The translations under genes were made by a program, and so were the position numbers. This document shows, one piece after another, positions 43,276 through 52,578 of a stretch of DNA of 64,000 bases; the first letter of the stretch is position 1; the number at the start of each line of letters is the position of its first letter. The notes beneath the pieces were generated by a model, which was not told where the DNA came from, ran no database searches, and saw only the letters and a program-made list of their open reading frames with translations. This DNA comes from Clostridia bacterium (GTDB taxonomy: Bacteria > Bacillota > Clostridia > Christensenellales > Borkfalkiaceae): NCBI GenBank assembly GCA_900767815.1, contig CAAGAM010000248.1:1-64000 (forward strand), given 5' to 3'.

Positions 43276-44364
43276 CTATCTTATTATCTTTCCGTTGTTA
43301 ATTTTTATGTTGTTGTAAAGTTCAAAATCGGGTATACAGTCGGGTTCGGTGCAGGTTATTATCGTCTGCATTTTTTTAGCCGCGCTCATGAGATTTTTTC
43401 TGCGATTTTTATCGAGTTCGCTCATTGCGTCGTCCAAAATAAGCACGGGATACTCCCCGAATCGGTCTTTGAAAATCTCTGCTTCGGCGAGTTTTAACGA
43501 CAGCGCGCATGTGCGCTGCTGCCCTTGCGAGCCGTAAGTTCTCACGTCGATTCCGTTCACCTTGATTTTAAGGTCGTCTCTATGCGGACCTACCATAGTA
43601 TAACCCAAATCGTAATCCTTTTCAAGCCTTTCTTTGAGCGCCGCAAGGAGTTGGTCGTAAATTTCTCCTTCTTCGCCCGAATATTTATAATCGCCCGAAA
43701 CGGACATTTCCTCCGCGCCGTCCGTTATCATGAAATGCGCTTCCTTTGCAAACGGCGCAAGCTTCGCGATATACGCGTTTCGCTCATAAACGACCTTTGC
43801 GCCTGCGCTCGCAAGCGAGATATCCCATACGGGCAAGGTTTCGAATACCATATCTCTGTCCTGCTCTTTCAGTAAATTATTGCGCTGCGTAAGCACTTTT
43901 TTATACTTTTGAAGGGCGTAAAAATACTTATTAGACATTTGCGAGAGGGAAATATCCAAAAATCTGCGCCTGTCCTCGGGGGCTTCCTGAATAAGTTTAA
44001 GCTCGGCGGGATTGAAAAAAACCGAATTAACGTTGCCGATAAGCTCGCCCACTTTGGAAACAGGCACGCCGTTTATTTTGATTTCCTTGTTTTTATCCGC
44101 AAAAAAGGAAATATCGACGGTAACGCTGCCGAAAGCCGACAAAGCCGTACCAGAAACCGAACCTTTGTCCGCCCCGGCAAAGATAAGCTGTTTATCGCGC
44201 GCGGCTCTCGGCGAATAACCCGTGCAAATGTAAAAAATAGCCTCCGCGCAGTTGGTTTTGCCCTGAGCGTTCGCGCCGCTTATAATATTTATTCCGTTTC
44301 CGAACTTAAACTCCTCGTCCGAATAATTACGGAAATTTTTTAATTTTAAATCGGTTATTATCAT
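43276..44364 (-). CDS. recF: DNA replication and repair protein RecF
   Basis: RecF is an SMC-like ATPase that loads RecA at gaps and stalled forks. The 362 residues show Walker A as ISGANAQGKTNCAEAI near residue 30, the signature region TYGSQGQQRTCALSLKLAEAE and Walker B as YPVLILDDAMSELD near 310. I start at the ATG at 44364; a longer frame to 44397 would cover the -10 of its promoter. The usual order dnaA-dnaN-recF-gyrB is broken here: recF diverges from dnaA, and dnaN and gyrB are absent from the window. Confidence 0.96.
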   Translation of the reverse strand: MIITDLKLKNFRNYSDEEFKFGNGINIISGANAQGKTNCAEAIFYICTGYSPRAARDKQLIFAGADKGSVSGTALSAFGSVTVDISFFADKNKEIKINGVPVSKVGELIGNVNSVFFNPAELKLIQEAPEDRRRFLDISLSQMSNKYFYALQKYKKVLTQRNNLLKEQDRDMVFETLPVWDISLASAGAKVVYERNAYIAKLAPFAKEAHFMITDGAEEMSVSGDYKYSGEEGEIYDQLLAALKERLEKDYDLGYTMVGPHRDDLKIKVNGIDVRTYGSQGQQRTCALSLKLAEAEIFKDRFGEYPVLILDDAMSELDKNRRKNLMSAAKKMQTIITCTEPDCIPDFELYNNIKINNGKIIR

Positions 44365-44385
44365 ATTTCTTTTGCCGTCTTTGGA

Positions 44386-44414
44386 ATTATACCACACTTC
44401 GCTTTTTTTTTCAA
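44386..44414 (-). promoter_or_regulatory. recF promoter
   Basis: On the minus strand TTGAAA (44409-44414), 17 bases and TATAAT (44386-44391), preceded by TGG, form a strong promoter. The transcript should begin about 15 bases before the ATG. Confidence 0.8.
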
Positions 44415-44482
44415 TGATTTTTATTGTTTTTTGCCGTTTTTATTACCTTTCAAAAAAAATCTCCGCCGAGAAATAAAATGAC

Positions 44483-44528
44483 TTGATTTTTTTTCGGGAT
44501 TGAGTTATTATATAAAGTACAATATATT
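44483..44528 (+). promoter_or_regulatory. dnaA promoter region, two overlapping candidates
   Basis: TTGATT (44483-44488)-17-TATTAT (44506-44511) and TTGAGT (44500-44505)-17-TATATT (44523-44528) are both plausible. No DnaA boxes (TTATCCACA) are seen in this 272-base recF-dnaA gap. Confidence 0.5.
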
Positions 44529-44576
44529 TAATATAAGTAAGTATTTACGCTAAAACAATCACACATGCAGCGGACG

Positions 44577-44620
44577 GCAAATACGGCGGGCAACGACGCG
44601 GGTTGCCTTTTGTAATTTGC
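44577..44620 (+). promoter_or_regulatory. Nested hairpin in the dnaA leader
   Basis: GCAAAT and ATTTGC (44577-44582, 44615-44620) enclose an inner GGCAAC/GTTGCC hairpin followed by TTTTG. It ends 16 bases before the dnaA ATG and could affect dnaA expression. Confidence 0.4.
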
Positions 44621-44636
44621 TTTTATTGAGGAAGAA

Positions 44637-45983
44637 ATGGAAAATTACGAGATAATCTGGGAAAGGGCGTTGAAACAACTGAAAGTTTCGGTGTCTACAA
44701 TCGCTTATGCGACGTACATAGAACAATTGAAACCGATAGACATAGTAGGCTCGAAGCTTATTCTCTCCACGAAATCGGAACTTTTTGCTTCGGAAGTTGC
44801 TAAAAGGCTCATCGATAAAATAAGAGAGGCTCTCGCTATGTCCGGAAGCGGCGTAACCGATATCAAACTTTACGTCGAGGGCAGTAACGAAGATTATCTT
44901 GCGAGAAAGGGCGTCGCTCTCCCCGACAGCGAAATCGATTCGACGCCGATTAACCCTAAATACACCTTCGACACGTTCGTGGTAGGCCCTTCCAACCGCT
45001 ATCTTTACGCAGCGGCGAAAGCCGTTGCCGAAAACCCGTCGGACAGCTATAACCCGCTGTTCATTTACGGCGGCGCGGGGCTTGGCAAAACGCATATCAT
45101 GCACGCCATCGCGAACTACATAAAACAAAACAATCCGCTCAAAAACGTGCTTTACGCAACGTGCGAAAAATTCACGAGCGACCTTATAACGACTATCCGC
45201 CAGGGAAAAGCCTATTCTCAGGAAGGAATGGATTTCCGCAACAAATACCGCAACGTGGACGTGCTTATAATAGACGACGTGCAGTTTTTGGCGAAAAAAC
45301 AGTCCACTCAGGAAGAATTTTTCCACACTTTCAACGAGCTTTACTCGCAGAACAAGCAGATAGTTCTTTCCGCCGACTGTCACCCGAAAGAAATCGAACT
45401 TCTTTCCGAAAGGCTGAAAACGAGATTCGAAGGCGGGCTTATGGCGCAGGTGCTTCCGCCCGACATCGAGACGAAAATCGCGATTTTGCAGAAAAAAGCC
45501 GAAATGCGGAAATATATTCTTTCGCTCGACGTGGCGTTATATCTTGCGGAGAATTCGGATAACGACGTAAGATCACTCGAGGGCATGCTCAACAAAGTGA
45601 TTTTCGCATCCATGCTCCACGAGGAGCCGATAACGATCGACCTCGCGAAAGAAGCTTTAAGCGAATGCGTACCCGCGGGCGGAGAAAAAGAAGCTCTTAC
45701 GGCTGAAAGCATAATAGATTCCGTGTGCGATTTCTACAAAATTCAACGTTCCGACCTCCTCGGTAAAAAGAAAACCAAAGACGTCGTAGAACCGAGGCAG
45801 ATTTGCGCATACCTCATGACCGAACTTCTTTCTATCCCGCTCGTTACGGTAGGGCAGGCACTCGGCGGAAGAGACCACACGACGGTTATTCACGCAAGGG
45901 ATAAAATCGCGGAACTCATCAAAGAAAACACGCGCGTAGAAACGGAGATAAAAGATCTCAAAAACATGATACTTAAAAAATAA
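44637..45983 (+). CDS. dnaA: Chromosomal replication initiator DnaA
   Basis: DnaA binds oriC and melts DNA to start replication. The 448 residues have an N-terminal DnaB-interacting domain, a short linker and the AAA+ core with Walker [21 protein letters not shown] near residue 140 and Walker [16 protein letters not shown] near 205. The sensor region contains [10 protein letters not shown] and the C-terminal DNA-binding domain has the signature [23 protein letters not shown] precedes the ATG. Unusually the next gene is mnmG, joined by a TAATG overlap, instead of dnaN. recF diverges upstream. No DnaA boxes are visible nearby, so this may not be the origin. Confidence 0.98.
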   Translation: MENYEIIWERALKQLKVSVSTIAYATYIEQLKPIDIVGSKLILSTKSELFASEVAKRLIDKIREALAMSGSGVTDIKLYVEGSNEDYLARKGVALPDSEIDSTPINPKYTFDTFVVGPSNRYLYAAAKAVAENPSDSYNPLFIYGGAGLGKTHIMHAIANYIKQNNPLKNVLYATCEKFTSDLITTIRQGKAYSQEGMDFRNKYRNVDVLIIDDVQFLAKKQSTQEEFFHTFNELYSQNKQIVLSADCHPKEIELLSERLKTRFEGGLMAQVLPPDIETKIAILQKKAEMRKYILSLDVALYLAENSDNDVRSLEGMLNKVIFASMLHEEPITIDLAKEALSECVPAGGEKEALTAESIIDSVCDFYKIQRSDLLGKKKTKDVVEPRQICAYLMTELLSIPLVTVGQALGGRDHTTVIHARDKIAELIKENTRVETEIKDLKNMILKK

Positions 45984-47860
45984 TGGAAAACGAATTTATA
46001 GAAGACGAGTTCGATGCCGTTGTCATCGGCGCGGGGCATGCGGGGTGCGAAGCCGCGCTCGCGCTTGCGAGAACGGGACAAAAAACAGCTCTTACGACAA
46101 TAAATCTCGACAACATCGCGTTCATGCCGTGCAATCCGTCGATAGGCGGAACGGCTAAAGGTCATCTCGTTCGCGAGCTGGACGCGCTCGGCGGCGAGAT
46201 GGGAATAAACGCGGACAAAGCGATGATGCAGATAAAAATGCTCAACCGCGGAAAGGGCGCGGCGGTTCAGTCGTTACGCTCACAGGAAGACAAGAGGCTT
46301 TACCACTCGCTGATGAAGCAGACGCTCGAAAACACCGATAATCTTTACATTCTGCAATGTGAAGTTACCGATATTTTAGTTGAAAACGGCGAAGTTACGG
46401 GCGTTAAAACTTCTTTCGGGAGTATTCTGAAATGCCGCGCGGTTGTCGTTGCGACGGGCGTTTACTTAAACAGCCGCATCGTTGCGGGCGAATGGGAACA
46501 GAATATGGGCCCCGCAGGTTTTGCCCCCGCGACGAAACTTACGGACAGCCTTATCTCGCTCGGCTTTAAAGTGAGAAGATTCAAAACGGGTACGCCCGCA
46601 AGAATCGACAGGCGTTCGGTCGATTTTTCTAAACTCGAAATTCAGGAAGGCGAGACGGAAGTTTACCCTTTCTCGTTCATGACGGATAAAATCCCCGATA
46701 AGCAGGAGCCGTGCTACATCGCGTACACAAACGAAAAAACTCACGAAATAATCCGCAACAATCTCGACCGCTCTCCCCTTTATAACGGAAGCATTTTAAG
46801 TACGGGGCCGAGATACTGCCCGTCTATCGAGACAAAAGTTATGCGCTTCGCGGACAAGGAAAGGCATCAGCTTTTCCTCGAACCCGAAGGTTACGACACC
46901 AACGAAATTTACGTTCAGGGCATGTCGTCTTCTCTTCCCCACGACGTGCAGAAGTCCATGTATAGGTCGATTATCGGCTTGGAAAACTGCAGAATAATGA
47001 GATACGCTTATGCTATCGAATACGATTGTATCGACTCGCTCGACTTAAAGCCGAGCCTTGCATACAAAGCAATCCCATCCATATTCACGGCGGGGCAGAT
47101 TAACGGCACGAGCGGATACGAGGAAGCGGCGGCGCAGGGGCTTATCGCGGGGCTTAACGCTTCGCTTTACCTTCGCGGAGAGAAACCGCTTGTTTTAACG
47201 CGCGACGAAGCCTACATCGGCGTACTTATCGACGACCTTGTGACCAAAGGCACCAACGAGCCTTACAGAATGATGACTTCCCGTGCGGAATACAGAATTT
47301 TCCTTCGGCAGGATAACGCCGATTCCAGGCTTACCGAAAAAGGGCGCGCGGCGGGGCTTGTAAAGGACGACAGATATCGGAAATATCTCTGGCGGCAGGA
47401 GAAAATAGCGGAGCTTAAAGAAAAAGCCTCCGTTAAAATCTCCGCGAAAGAGTGCGAAGAGTTCGTAAAATCCTATGGATTCGGCGAAGTCAACTCTCCC
47501 CTTTCGCCTATCGACATGATAAAAAGGAACATTCCGCTTAAAGATATATGCAAGTATTTCGGACTTTTCGAAGGCTATCCCTACGACATTCTGGAACGTG
47601 TGGAAACTGACGCAAAATACGAAGGGTATCTCAAAAAAGGCTTGGAACAGATAGAAAAGGCGCAAAAACTCGAAGAAAAAACTTTACCCGGGAATATCGA
47701 CTACGCGGCAATAAAGGGTTTAAGGCTCGAAGCGCAGGAAAAACTCAATCAGATCCGCCCCGAAAACTTAGGGCAGGCTTCAAGAATTTCGGGCGTAAGC
47801 CCCGCGGATATAGCCGTTTTAATGGTCTATCTCACCAAATATAAGGTAAATAATGTTTGA
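45983..47860 (+). CDS. mnmG: tRNA uridine-5-carboxymethylaminomethyl modification enzyme MnmG
   Basis: MnmG (GidA) is an FAD enzyme that works with MnmE to modify U34 in certain tRNAs. The 625 residues start with [21 protein letters not shown] for FAD binding, then [21 protein letters not shown], and have [30 protein letters not shown] and [17 protein letters not shown], all typical. The C-terminal helical domain that binds MnmE is complete. Its ATG overlaps the dnaA stop by one base. mnmG usually sits with mnmE and rnpA on the other side of the origin, so the pairing with dnaA is a rearrangement. Confidence 0.98.
   Translation: MENEFIEDEFDAVVIGAGHAGCEAALALARTGQKTALTTINLDNIAFMPCNPSIGGTAKGHLVRELDALGGEMGINADKAMMQIKMLNRGKGAAVQSLRSQEDKRLYHSLMKQTLENTDNLYILQCEVTDILVENGEVTGVKTSFGSILKCRAVVVATGVYLNSRIVAGEWEQNMGPAGFAPATKLTDSLISLGFKVRRFKTGTPARIDRRSVDFSKLEIQEGETEVYPFSFMTDKIPDKQEPCYIAYTNEKTHEIIRNNLDRSPLYNGSILSTGPRYCPSIETKVMRFADKERHQLFLEPEGYDTNEIYVQGMSSSLPHDVQKSMYRSIIGLENCRIMRYAYAIEYDCIDSLDLKPSLAYKAIPSIFTAGQINGTSGYEEAAAQGLIAGLNASLYLRGEKPLVLTRDEAYIGVLIDDLVTKGTNEPYRMMTSRAEYRIFLRQDNADSRLTEKGRAAGLVKDDRYRKYLWRQEKIAELKEKASVKISAKECEEFVKSYGFGEVNSPLSPIDMIKRNIPLKDICKYFGLFEGYPYDILERVETDAKYEGYLKKGLEQIEKAQKLEEKTLPGNIDYAAIKGLRLEAQEKLNQIRPENLGQASRISGVSPADIAVLMVYLTKYKVNNV
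46960..46978 (+). repeat. Dispersed motif site 12
   Basis: GTATAGGTCGATTATCGGC differs from the consensus at two bases. It lies in mnmG in sense orientation, encoding MYRSIIGL, the same frame as site 9 in an unrelated protein. Confidence 0.6.
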
Positions 47861-48035
47861 AAATACTAACAACAAAACAGATATCGAAACGGATATCGGC
47901 AAAAACGGCTCAACCGAGCCTCGGAAAACTCAGGCAAAAAAACAACCGAAAAAGCCAGACCCGAATTCCGATTTCAAGCGCAGATATTTCGACTATTACG
48001 ACGACGTTAAGATAAGCGACCGTCAGGACTGGTGA
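47853..48035 (+). CDS. Small charged protein after mnmG
   Basis: This 60-residue protein is not recognised. It is hydrophilic, Lys/Asp-rich and probably disordered, ending in [20 protein letters not shown]. It overlaps mnmG by 8 bases with AAGG upstream and is followed 3 bases later by a DUF1653 gene, so it is probably translated as part of this unit. No domain is visible. Confidence 0.6.
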   Translation: MFENTNNKTDIETDIGKNGSTEPRKTQAKKQPKKPDPNSDFKRRYFDYYDDVKISDRQDW

Positions 48036-48038
48036 TTT

Positions 48039-48260
48039 ATGAACGCCGCTTATCCGAAAAAGGGAATTTATCGACACTATAAAGGCAATAATTACCAACT
48101 ATTGTGTATAGCTACCGACAGCGAAACGCTTGAAAAGAAAGTTGTTTATAAAGCTTTGTACGGCGACGGCGGAATATGGGTAAGACCGCTATCCATGTGG
48201 AATGAGGTCGTAGTTTTGCCGGACGGTAAGAAAATAAAAAGATTTACGCTTATCGAATAA
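48039..48260 (+). CDS. DUF1653 domain protein
   Basis: This 73-residue protein matches the short DUF1653 pattern: KKGIYRHYKGNNYQLLCIA, then KKVVYKALYGDGGIWVRPLS and a closing RFTLIE. These proteins are small beta-barrels of unknown role, often found as isolated genes. It sits in a run of three small genes after mnmG, spaced by 3 and 31 bases from its neighbours. Confidence 0.85.
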   Translation: MNAAYPKKGIYRHYKGNNYQLLCIATDSETLEKKVVYKALYGDGGIWVRPLSMWNEVVVLPDGKKIKRFTLIE

Positions 48261-48291
48261 AATCCGATAACGTAAAAGGGAGAATTTCAAA

Positions 48292-48558
48292 ATGAAAATC
48301 AGAAAAGGATTCGTTATAAGAAAAGTAGGCGATCAGCAGTATGCCGTTGCCACGGGCGACGCGCTTAAGCACTTCAAAGGCATGCTCAAACTCAACGAAA
48401 TGGGCGCGTTCATTTTCACGCTTTTGCAGGAAGACGTTGACACCGACAAGGTTGTCGACCGCATTTCGGAGTGTTTCGACGGCGACCGCGACGAAATCGT
48501 TGCCGACGTTAACGACTTTATAGAAAAGCTTCGTTCGATAGATATAATCGAAGAATAA
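48292..48558 (+). CDS. PqqD-family peptide-chaperone-like protein
   Basis: This 88-residue protein has the PqqD fold: KGFVIRKVGDQQYAVATGDA (beta strands), LNEMGAFIFTLLQEDVDTDK and VADVNDFIEKLRSIDIIE. PqqD proteins hold a leader peptide for a radical SAM enzyme in RiPP pathways. No radical SAM gene or precursor lies in the window, so this is an orphan or serves enzymes encoded elsewhere. AAGGGAGAA precedes the ATG. A shared hairpin with the convergent shikimate operon follows. Confidence 0.85.
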   Translation: MKIRKGFVIRKVGDQQYAVATGDALKHFKGMLKLNEMGAFIFTLLQEDVDTDKVVDRISECFDGDRDEIVADVNDFIEKLRSIDIIEE

Positions 48559-48570
48559 AAGCCTGTTCAC

Positions 48571-48597
48571 AAAAAAATCCCGGGCAAAACCGCCCGA
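48571..48597 (-). terminator. Terminator of the eleven-gene minus-strand unit
   Basis: CGGGC and GCCCG (48581-48585, 48592-48596) form the stem. On the minus strand it is followed by ATTTTTTT. It sits 31 bases past the aroE-aroK stop. Confidence 0.75.
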
Positions 48598-48627
48598 GAA
48601 ATCGAAAGTCGAAATATGATTCGGATG

Positions 48628-49857
48628 CTAAATAAGCCGCCTTATAATCTCGTCCGCGCAAACCGGAATCGTAGTGTCGTTTGCGATTTTTTCGTCGCAG
48701 TAGTTAAGGTATATCGGCTCTCTTTGCGCGAATAATCGACTTATAGGCACACTTCTTGAAATCGGTCTGTTTGCGGTTTCAAGTTTTTCGAGTTGTCTTT
48801 CGATATAAATTATAACGCCTTGCCTTTGAAAAGCAACGGCGTTTTTTTCATTCAAAAACGTTCCGCCGCCCGTCGCTATAACCGCGCCGTTTTCTTTAGC
48901 GGTAAAACCTGAAACCTCGCTTTCGATTTCGCGAAATTTTGCTTCGCCGTAAGTTTCGATTATCTCTTCGGGCGATTTGCCCGTTATTTTTTTTATCTCC
49001 TCGTCGATATCGATAAATTTTTCAGAGAGCTTTTCCGCCAGAACTCTCCCCACCGAAGTTTTGCCCGCGCCGGGCATTCCGATAAGCACGATATTGCGCT
49101 TTTTAAAAAGCAGCTTATTGTATACGGAGCTTATTTTGCTCTCGGTCTCCCCTTCGAAACACCCCCATATTTTTTCCGATTGCACCCCTTGAGCCGCAAG
49201 CATCATAAGTCCGCCGCCACAATTTATCCCGCGGGTTTTCGCCGCGAGAACGAGATTGGTTCTTAAAGGATTATAAATACAATCGAACACGCCGACAAGG
49301 CTTGGAAACTTTCCGATATCCAAAGGCGTTTCATCCTCGGCGGGGAACATCCCGACGGGGGTTGCGTTTATTATTATTTCAGTTTCCGGCTTTCGATAAA
49401 TTTCTTCGTAAGTTAAAAAGTCCGCTCCGCCCTCTCTCGAAACGACGGTAACGCTCGCCGCGCCCGAATTTTTTGCGAGCGCCTTTGCCGTTACGCCCGC
49501 GCCGCCCGTTCCGAGGACGACCACGTTCCGTCCCGAAAGACTTATCCCGAGCGATTTAAGCGCGTAATCCATTCCTAAATAATCGGTATTGTAACCGATA
49601 AGCTTCCCGCCGTCGTTTACGACCGTGTTCACCGCGCCGAGCATAGCCGCTTTATCGTCGATTTCGTCGAGGAACCGCATCACTTCTTTTTTATAAGGAA
49701 TAGTCACGTTAAGCCCGTCGAAATTCCGCTCGCGGAAAAAAGCGGGAAGTTTGTCCCGCGGAATTTCCTTTAACCCGTAATTTATTCCGTTAAAGCCGTG
49801 CAACTCTGCCGAATAACTATGTCCGAGCTTTTCGCCGATAAGAAAATACTTCTTCAT
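48628..49857 (-). CDS. aroE-aroK: Fused shikimate dehydrogenase / shikimate kinase
   Basis: This 409-residue protein joins two steps of the shikimate pathway. Residues 1 to about 248 are AroE: GHSYSAELHG, GLNVTIPYKKEVM, LGAVNTVVNDGGKLIGYNTD and the NADP loop VVLGTGGAGVTAKAL. Residues about 253-409 are AroK: IVLIGMPGAGKTSVGRVLAE (Walker A), FIDIDEEIKKITG, EIIETYGEAKFREIESEV and GAVIATGGGTFLN. Dehydrogenase reduces dehydroshikimate with NADPH and the kinase phosphorylates shikimate. The second glycine-rich loop and RxxY region suggest both halves are active. It is the last gene of the long unit and overlaps the chorismate mutase gene by four bases. Confidence 0.96.
   Translation of the reverse strand: MKKYFLIGEKLGHSYSAELHGFNGINYGLKEIPRDKLPAFFRERNFDGLNVTIPYKKEVMRFLDEIDDKAAMLGAVNTVVNDGGKLIGYNTDYLGMDYALKSLGISLSGRNVVVLGTGGAGVTAKALAKNSGAASVTVVSREGGADFLTYEEIYRKPETEIIINATPVGMFPAEDETPLDIGKFPSLVGVFDCIYNPLRTNLVLAAKTRGINCGGGLMMLAAQGVQSEKIWGCFEGETESKISSVYNKLLFKKRNIVLIGMPGAGKTSVGRVLAEKLSEKFIDIDEEIKKITGKSPEEIIETYGEAKFREIESEVSGFTAKENGAVIATGGGTFLNEKNAVAFQRQGVIIYIERQLEKLETANRPISRSVPISRLFAQREPIYLNYCDEKIANDTTIPVCADEIIRRLI
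48728..48746 (-). repeat. Dispersed motif site 13
   Basis: The minus strand reads CTATAAGTCGATTATTCGC, with the left 15 bases exact. It lies in the kinase half of aroE-aroK in sense orientation but encodes PISRLFA, a different frame from sites 9 and 12. Confidence 0.65.
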
Positions 49858-50195
49858 TTATTTTTCTCCGACAAAGCCTCGCCCGCGGGCGCAACCGATT
49901 TGCATGGAGCCGAAATCGATTTATCGCATTGCCGCGCTTTTCCGCTCTGATATTTTTTGCTGAGCTTAAAAATTTCGGAATATAAAAGCCCGATATATTT
50001 TTTTAATTTTTCGGGCTTGCCGCTCGTCACCCGTTCGATTATTTCTTTTTCGCGGGACGAGACTTCGACGGGCTTATTCTTCGCCGCTTTGATTTTCCCG
50101 ATTTCCTCGCACAGCTCCATGCGCTCGACGAAAAGCTTTGAAAGCTCGCCGTCGATATCGTCTATTTCCGTTCTTAATTCTTCGATACTTTTCAT
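49854..50195 (-). CDS. Chorismate mutase, AroQ type
   Basis: This 113-residue protein converts chorismate to prephenate for phenylalanine and tyrosine. The AroQ helical signature is clear: SIEELRTEIDDIDGELSKLF, VERMELCEEIGKIKAAKNKP and VSSREKEIIERVTSG. It is a stand-alone mutase without a dehydratase or dehydrogenase partner domain; the tail after residue 85 is unassigned. I start at the ATG at 50195, which overlaps the aroC stop by four bases. A longer frame to 50267 adds an Arg-rich stretch with no family match. Confidence 0.92.
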   Translation of the reverse strand: MKSIEELRTEIDDIDGELSKLFVERMELCEEIGKIKAAKNKPVEVSSREKEIIERVTSGKPEKLKKYIGLLYSEIFKLSKKYQSGKARQCDKSISAPCKSVAPAGEALSEKNK

Positions 50196-51259
50196 AATAA
50201 TTCGTCCATTACGGCAATTGCGGCAACCGCCTCGATTACGGGAACGGCGCGAACCGCAACGCAACAATCGTTTCTACCCTCGAACATCGCGATTATATTG
50301 GTTTTCTCCTTTAAATCGACGGTTTTCTGAGGCTTTGCGATTGTCGGCGCGGGGCGGAAAGCCGCCCTCAGAACTATATCGTCGCCGTTGGAAATTCCGC
50401 CGTTTATTCCGCCCGAAAAATTCGTGTAAAACCCGATTTTGCCTTTTTCGTCGAAATAAATTCCGTCGTTCACGAGCGAAGCGTTTTCATAGGCAAAGCC
50501 CGCGCCAAGCCCGAACTCAACGGCTTTCACCGCAGGGACGGCATAAACAAGATTTGAAATTTTGCCTTCCAACCCGCCGAAAAGCGCGCCGCCGAGCCCT
50601 GCCGGCACGCCTTTTAAAACGCACTCGATTTCTGCGCCAACGCTGTCCTTTTCGAGCTTCGCCTTCTCGATTTCGTCGATCATTTTTTCCGCGCCGTGAA
50701 TTGCGGGAAATTCGCCCGCCTTAAACTCCTCGGTTATCGACGCGCCGTCGTAATATCCTTTACCTTTGGCTTTGCCCACGCGCGTGAGGTATGCGAAAAT
50801 GTTTATGCCGTAACGATTTTTAAGAATTTGTTTGCAAATTCCGCCCGCCAAGCAAAGCATAGCGGTCATTCTGCCCGAAAACTCGCCGCCGCCCGCAAAA
50901 TCGAGTTCGCCGCTTTTAAGATAACGTGCGATATCTGCATGCGAGGGGCGAGGGATTCCGTAAAACTTCTGCTTATCGTTGTTTTTTACGTCCGTGTTGT
51001 ATATCTCCGAGCGGATTTTGCCCGTGATTTCGCTTTTCTCTCCGCCGCGTATGACCCCTTTGAGAAAGACAGGCTCGTCCGTCTCCTTTCTCGCCGTAGA
51101 AAACGAAGAGGCGGACGGGCTTCTGCGTTTTAAAAATTCTTTAAGTTCGTCTTCGCCAAACGAAAAGCCCGCAAGACCGTCTATATCGATGCCGATTTTC
51201 TCTCCTCTCGAGGAACCGTAAATTTCGATTGACAATTTTTTTCCGTTATATGATGACAT
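50192..51259 (-). CDS. aroC: Chorismate synthase with a replaced first histidine
   Basis: AroC removes phosphate from EPSP to give chorismate and needs reduced FMN. The 355 residues follow the family order: IDIDGLAGFSFG, then LKRRSPSASSFSTARKE, the PRPSHADIARYLKSGEL region with the second catalytic histidine, DFAGGGEFSGRMTAMLCLAGG, and the C-terminal SGGINGGISNGDDIVLRAAF with RAVPVIEA. The N-terminal GESHG motif, whose histidine takes part in proton transfer, reads GSSRG here (AGA codon). The rest looks intact, so the enzyme may work differently or be weak. The gene overlaps aroA by 14 bases and the mutase gene by 4. Confidence 0.92.
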   Translation of the reverse strand: MSSYNGKKLSIEIYGSSRGEKIGIDIDGLAGFSFGEDELKEFLKRRSPSASSFSTARKETDEPVFLKGVIRGGEKSEITGKIRSEIYNTDVKNNDKQKFYGIPRPSHADIARYLKSGELDFAGGGEFSGRMTAMLCLAGGICKQILKNRYGINIFAYLTRVGKAKGKGYYDGASITEEFKAGEFPAIHGAEKMIDEIEKAKLEKDSVGAEIECVLKGVPAGLGGALFGGLEGKISNLVYAVPAVKAVEFGLGAGFAYENASLVNDGIYFDEKGKIGFYTNFSGGINGGISNGDDIVLRAAFRPAPTIAKPQKTVDLKEKTNIIAMFEGRNDCCVAVRAVPVIEAVAAIAVMDELL

Positions 51260-52532
51260 TGAAATTTCCTCCCGACGCTTTCAACTGCTCTGAAAATTCG
51301 GGGCAGGATTTGTTCACCGCTTCCGCATTTTCTATAATACTTTCGCCGTTAAGCCCCGCCGCGATAAGAGCCGCCGCCATCACCATCCGATGGTCGCCAT
51401 ACGTTTTGAAAATAATTTGTTTACCCGTTTCCGCTTTCCGCTTACCGCCGTAAATTTTCAAAGTATCGCCGTCGCATTCGGTCTTCACGCCGACCGCTTC
51501 GCACATTTCAATGCATGCTTTGAGCCTGTCGCACTCCTTAAATTTAAGACGACCGACCCCCGACAGCTCGCTTACGCCTTTTGCGAAAACGCAGAAAGCA
51601 ACGACGACGGGAACAAGGTCGGGGCAATCGGTAAAATCGTATTTTACAGGCTTAAGCTCGCGCTTTTTGGCGCTTACAAAATTTTCGCCCGACGTTATGC
51701 GCGCGCCCGCTTGTTTTAATATCCCGATTATCGCTTTGTCTCCCTGTATATCGGGCGTTAAGTTCGTAACGGTAACTTTTCCCGTTAACGCGCCGAGCGT
51801 TAAAAAAGCCGCGGATGAAGAAAAATCACCGTCAACGGTATATTTCCCTTTTGTTATATACGTCTGATTTTGCCCGTTAATCGACTTATATACCAACTTT
51901 TTACCGTTTTCGCTTTTAACGTCAAATAAAATTCCGAATCCCGACAAAACGGATAAAGTCATATCTACATACGATTTACTGACGGAGTTTTCGGTTGTAA
52001 GAACGGAATTTCCTTTAAGGAGAGGCAGGGCGAATAAAAGCCCCGAAAGGTACTGCGACGACACTCCGCCGCATATATCGAATTCGCCCGCGGTAATTTT
52101 TCCGTTTACAAAATACCCGTCGGAAGTTTTTTCGATCTTCGCGCCGTGCTTTGTCAAAACCTCGATAAGCCCTTCGATCGGTCTTTCAATAAGCGATTTT
52201 TCCAAAACGAACGTTGCGGAAACACCCAACGCCGCAACGACGGGCATTAAAAATCGGAGAGTCGATCCGCATTCGCCGACGTAAAGTTTTGCGCCTGTTT
52301 GCGCCCTTTCTATGCCGAAAACTTCCGCCGTACCTTCCGAAACGCTTATTTTCGCGCCGAGAGCGGAAAGACAATCGATAGTCCTGTTAACGTCGTCCGA
52401 CGAGCCGACGTTTTCTATTATCGTTCTGCCGCGGCACAGCGCCGCCGCAATCAGAAACCTGTGCGCATATGATTTGCTTGCCGCCGCGCAAATTTTTCCG
52501 TTTGCCGAAAACGGCGATATTTTAACGTTCAC
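51246..52532 (-). CDS. aroA: EPSP synthase (3-phosphoshikimate 1-carboxyvinyltransferase)
   Basis: AroA joins shikimate-3-phosphate and phosphoenolpyruvate. The 428 residues have the N-terminal AAASKSYAHRFLIAAALC, the PEP-loop YVGECGSTLRFLMPV, the GGVSSQYLSGLLFALPLL segment and the C-terminal KTYGDHRMVMAAAL. The PEP loop differs from the E. coli form (GNAGTAMRP), with Phe where E. coli has the key Pro101, which is usual for class II-like clostridial enzymes. Start is GTG at 52532 with GGAGGC upstream. It follows aroB by 46 bases and overlaps aroC by 14. Confidence 0.96.
   Translation of the reverse strand: MNVKISPFSANGKICAAASKSYAHRFLIAAALCRGRTIIENVGSSDDVNRTIDCLSALGAKISVSEGTAEVFGIERAQTGAKLYVGECGSTLRFLMPVVAALGVSATFVLEKSLIERPIEGLIEVLTKHGAKIEKTSDGYFVNGKITAGEFDICGGVSSQYLSGLLFALPLLKGNSVLTTENSVSKSYVDMTLSVLSGFGILFDVKSENGKKLVYKSINGQNQTYITKGKYTVDGDFSSSAAFLTLGALTGKVTVTNLTPDIQGDKAIIGILKQAGARITSGENFVSAKKRELKPVKYDFTDCPDLVPVVVAFCVFAKGVSELSGVGRLKFKECDRLKACIEMCEAVGVKTECDGDTLKIYGGKRKAETGKQIIFKTYGDHRMVMAAALIAAGLNGESIIENAEAVNKSCPEFSEQLKASGGNFNVII
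51872..51890 (-). repeat. Dispersed motif site 14
   Basis: The minus strand reads TATAAGTCGATTAACGGGC, with the left 13 bases exact. It lies in aroA in sense orientation, encoding VYKSING. Confidence 0.65.
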
Positions 52533-52578
52533 TCCAAAAGCCTCCGTGCAGTTTAAAAAATTTCCGATATCCGAACGA

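Noticed and set aside
44365..44636. oriC between recF and dnaA
   Set aside because: No TTATCCACA-type DnaA boxes or AT-rich 13-mers arranged as an origin are visible. Rearranged flanking genes also argue against it.
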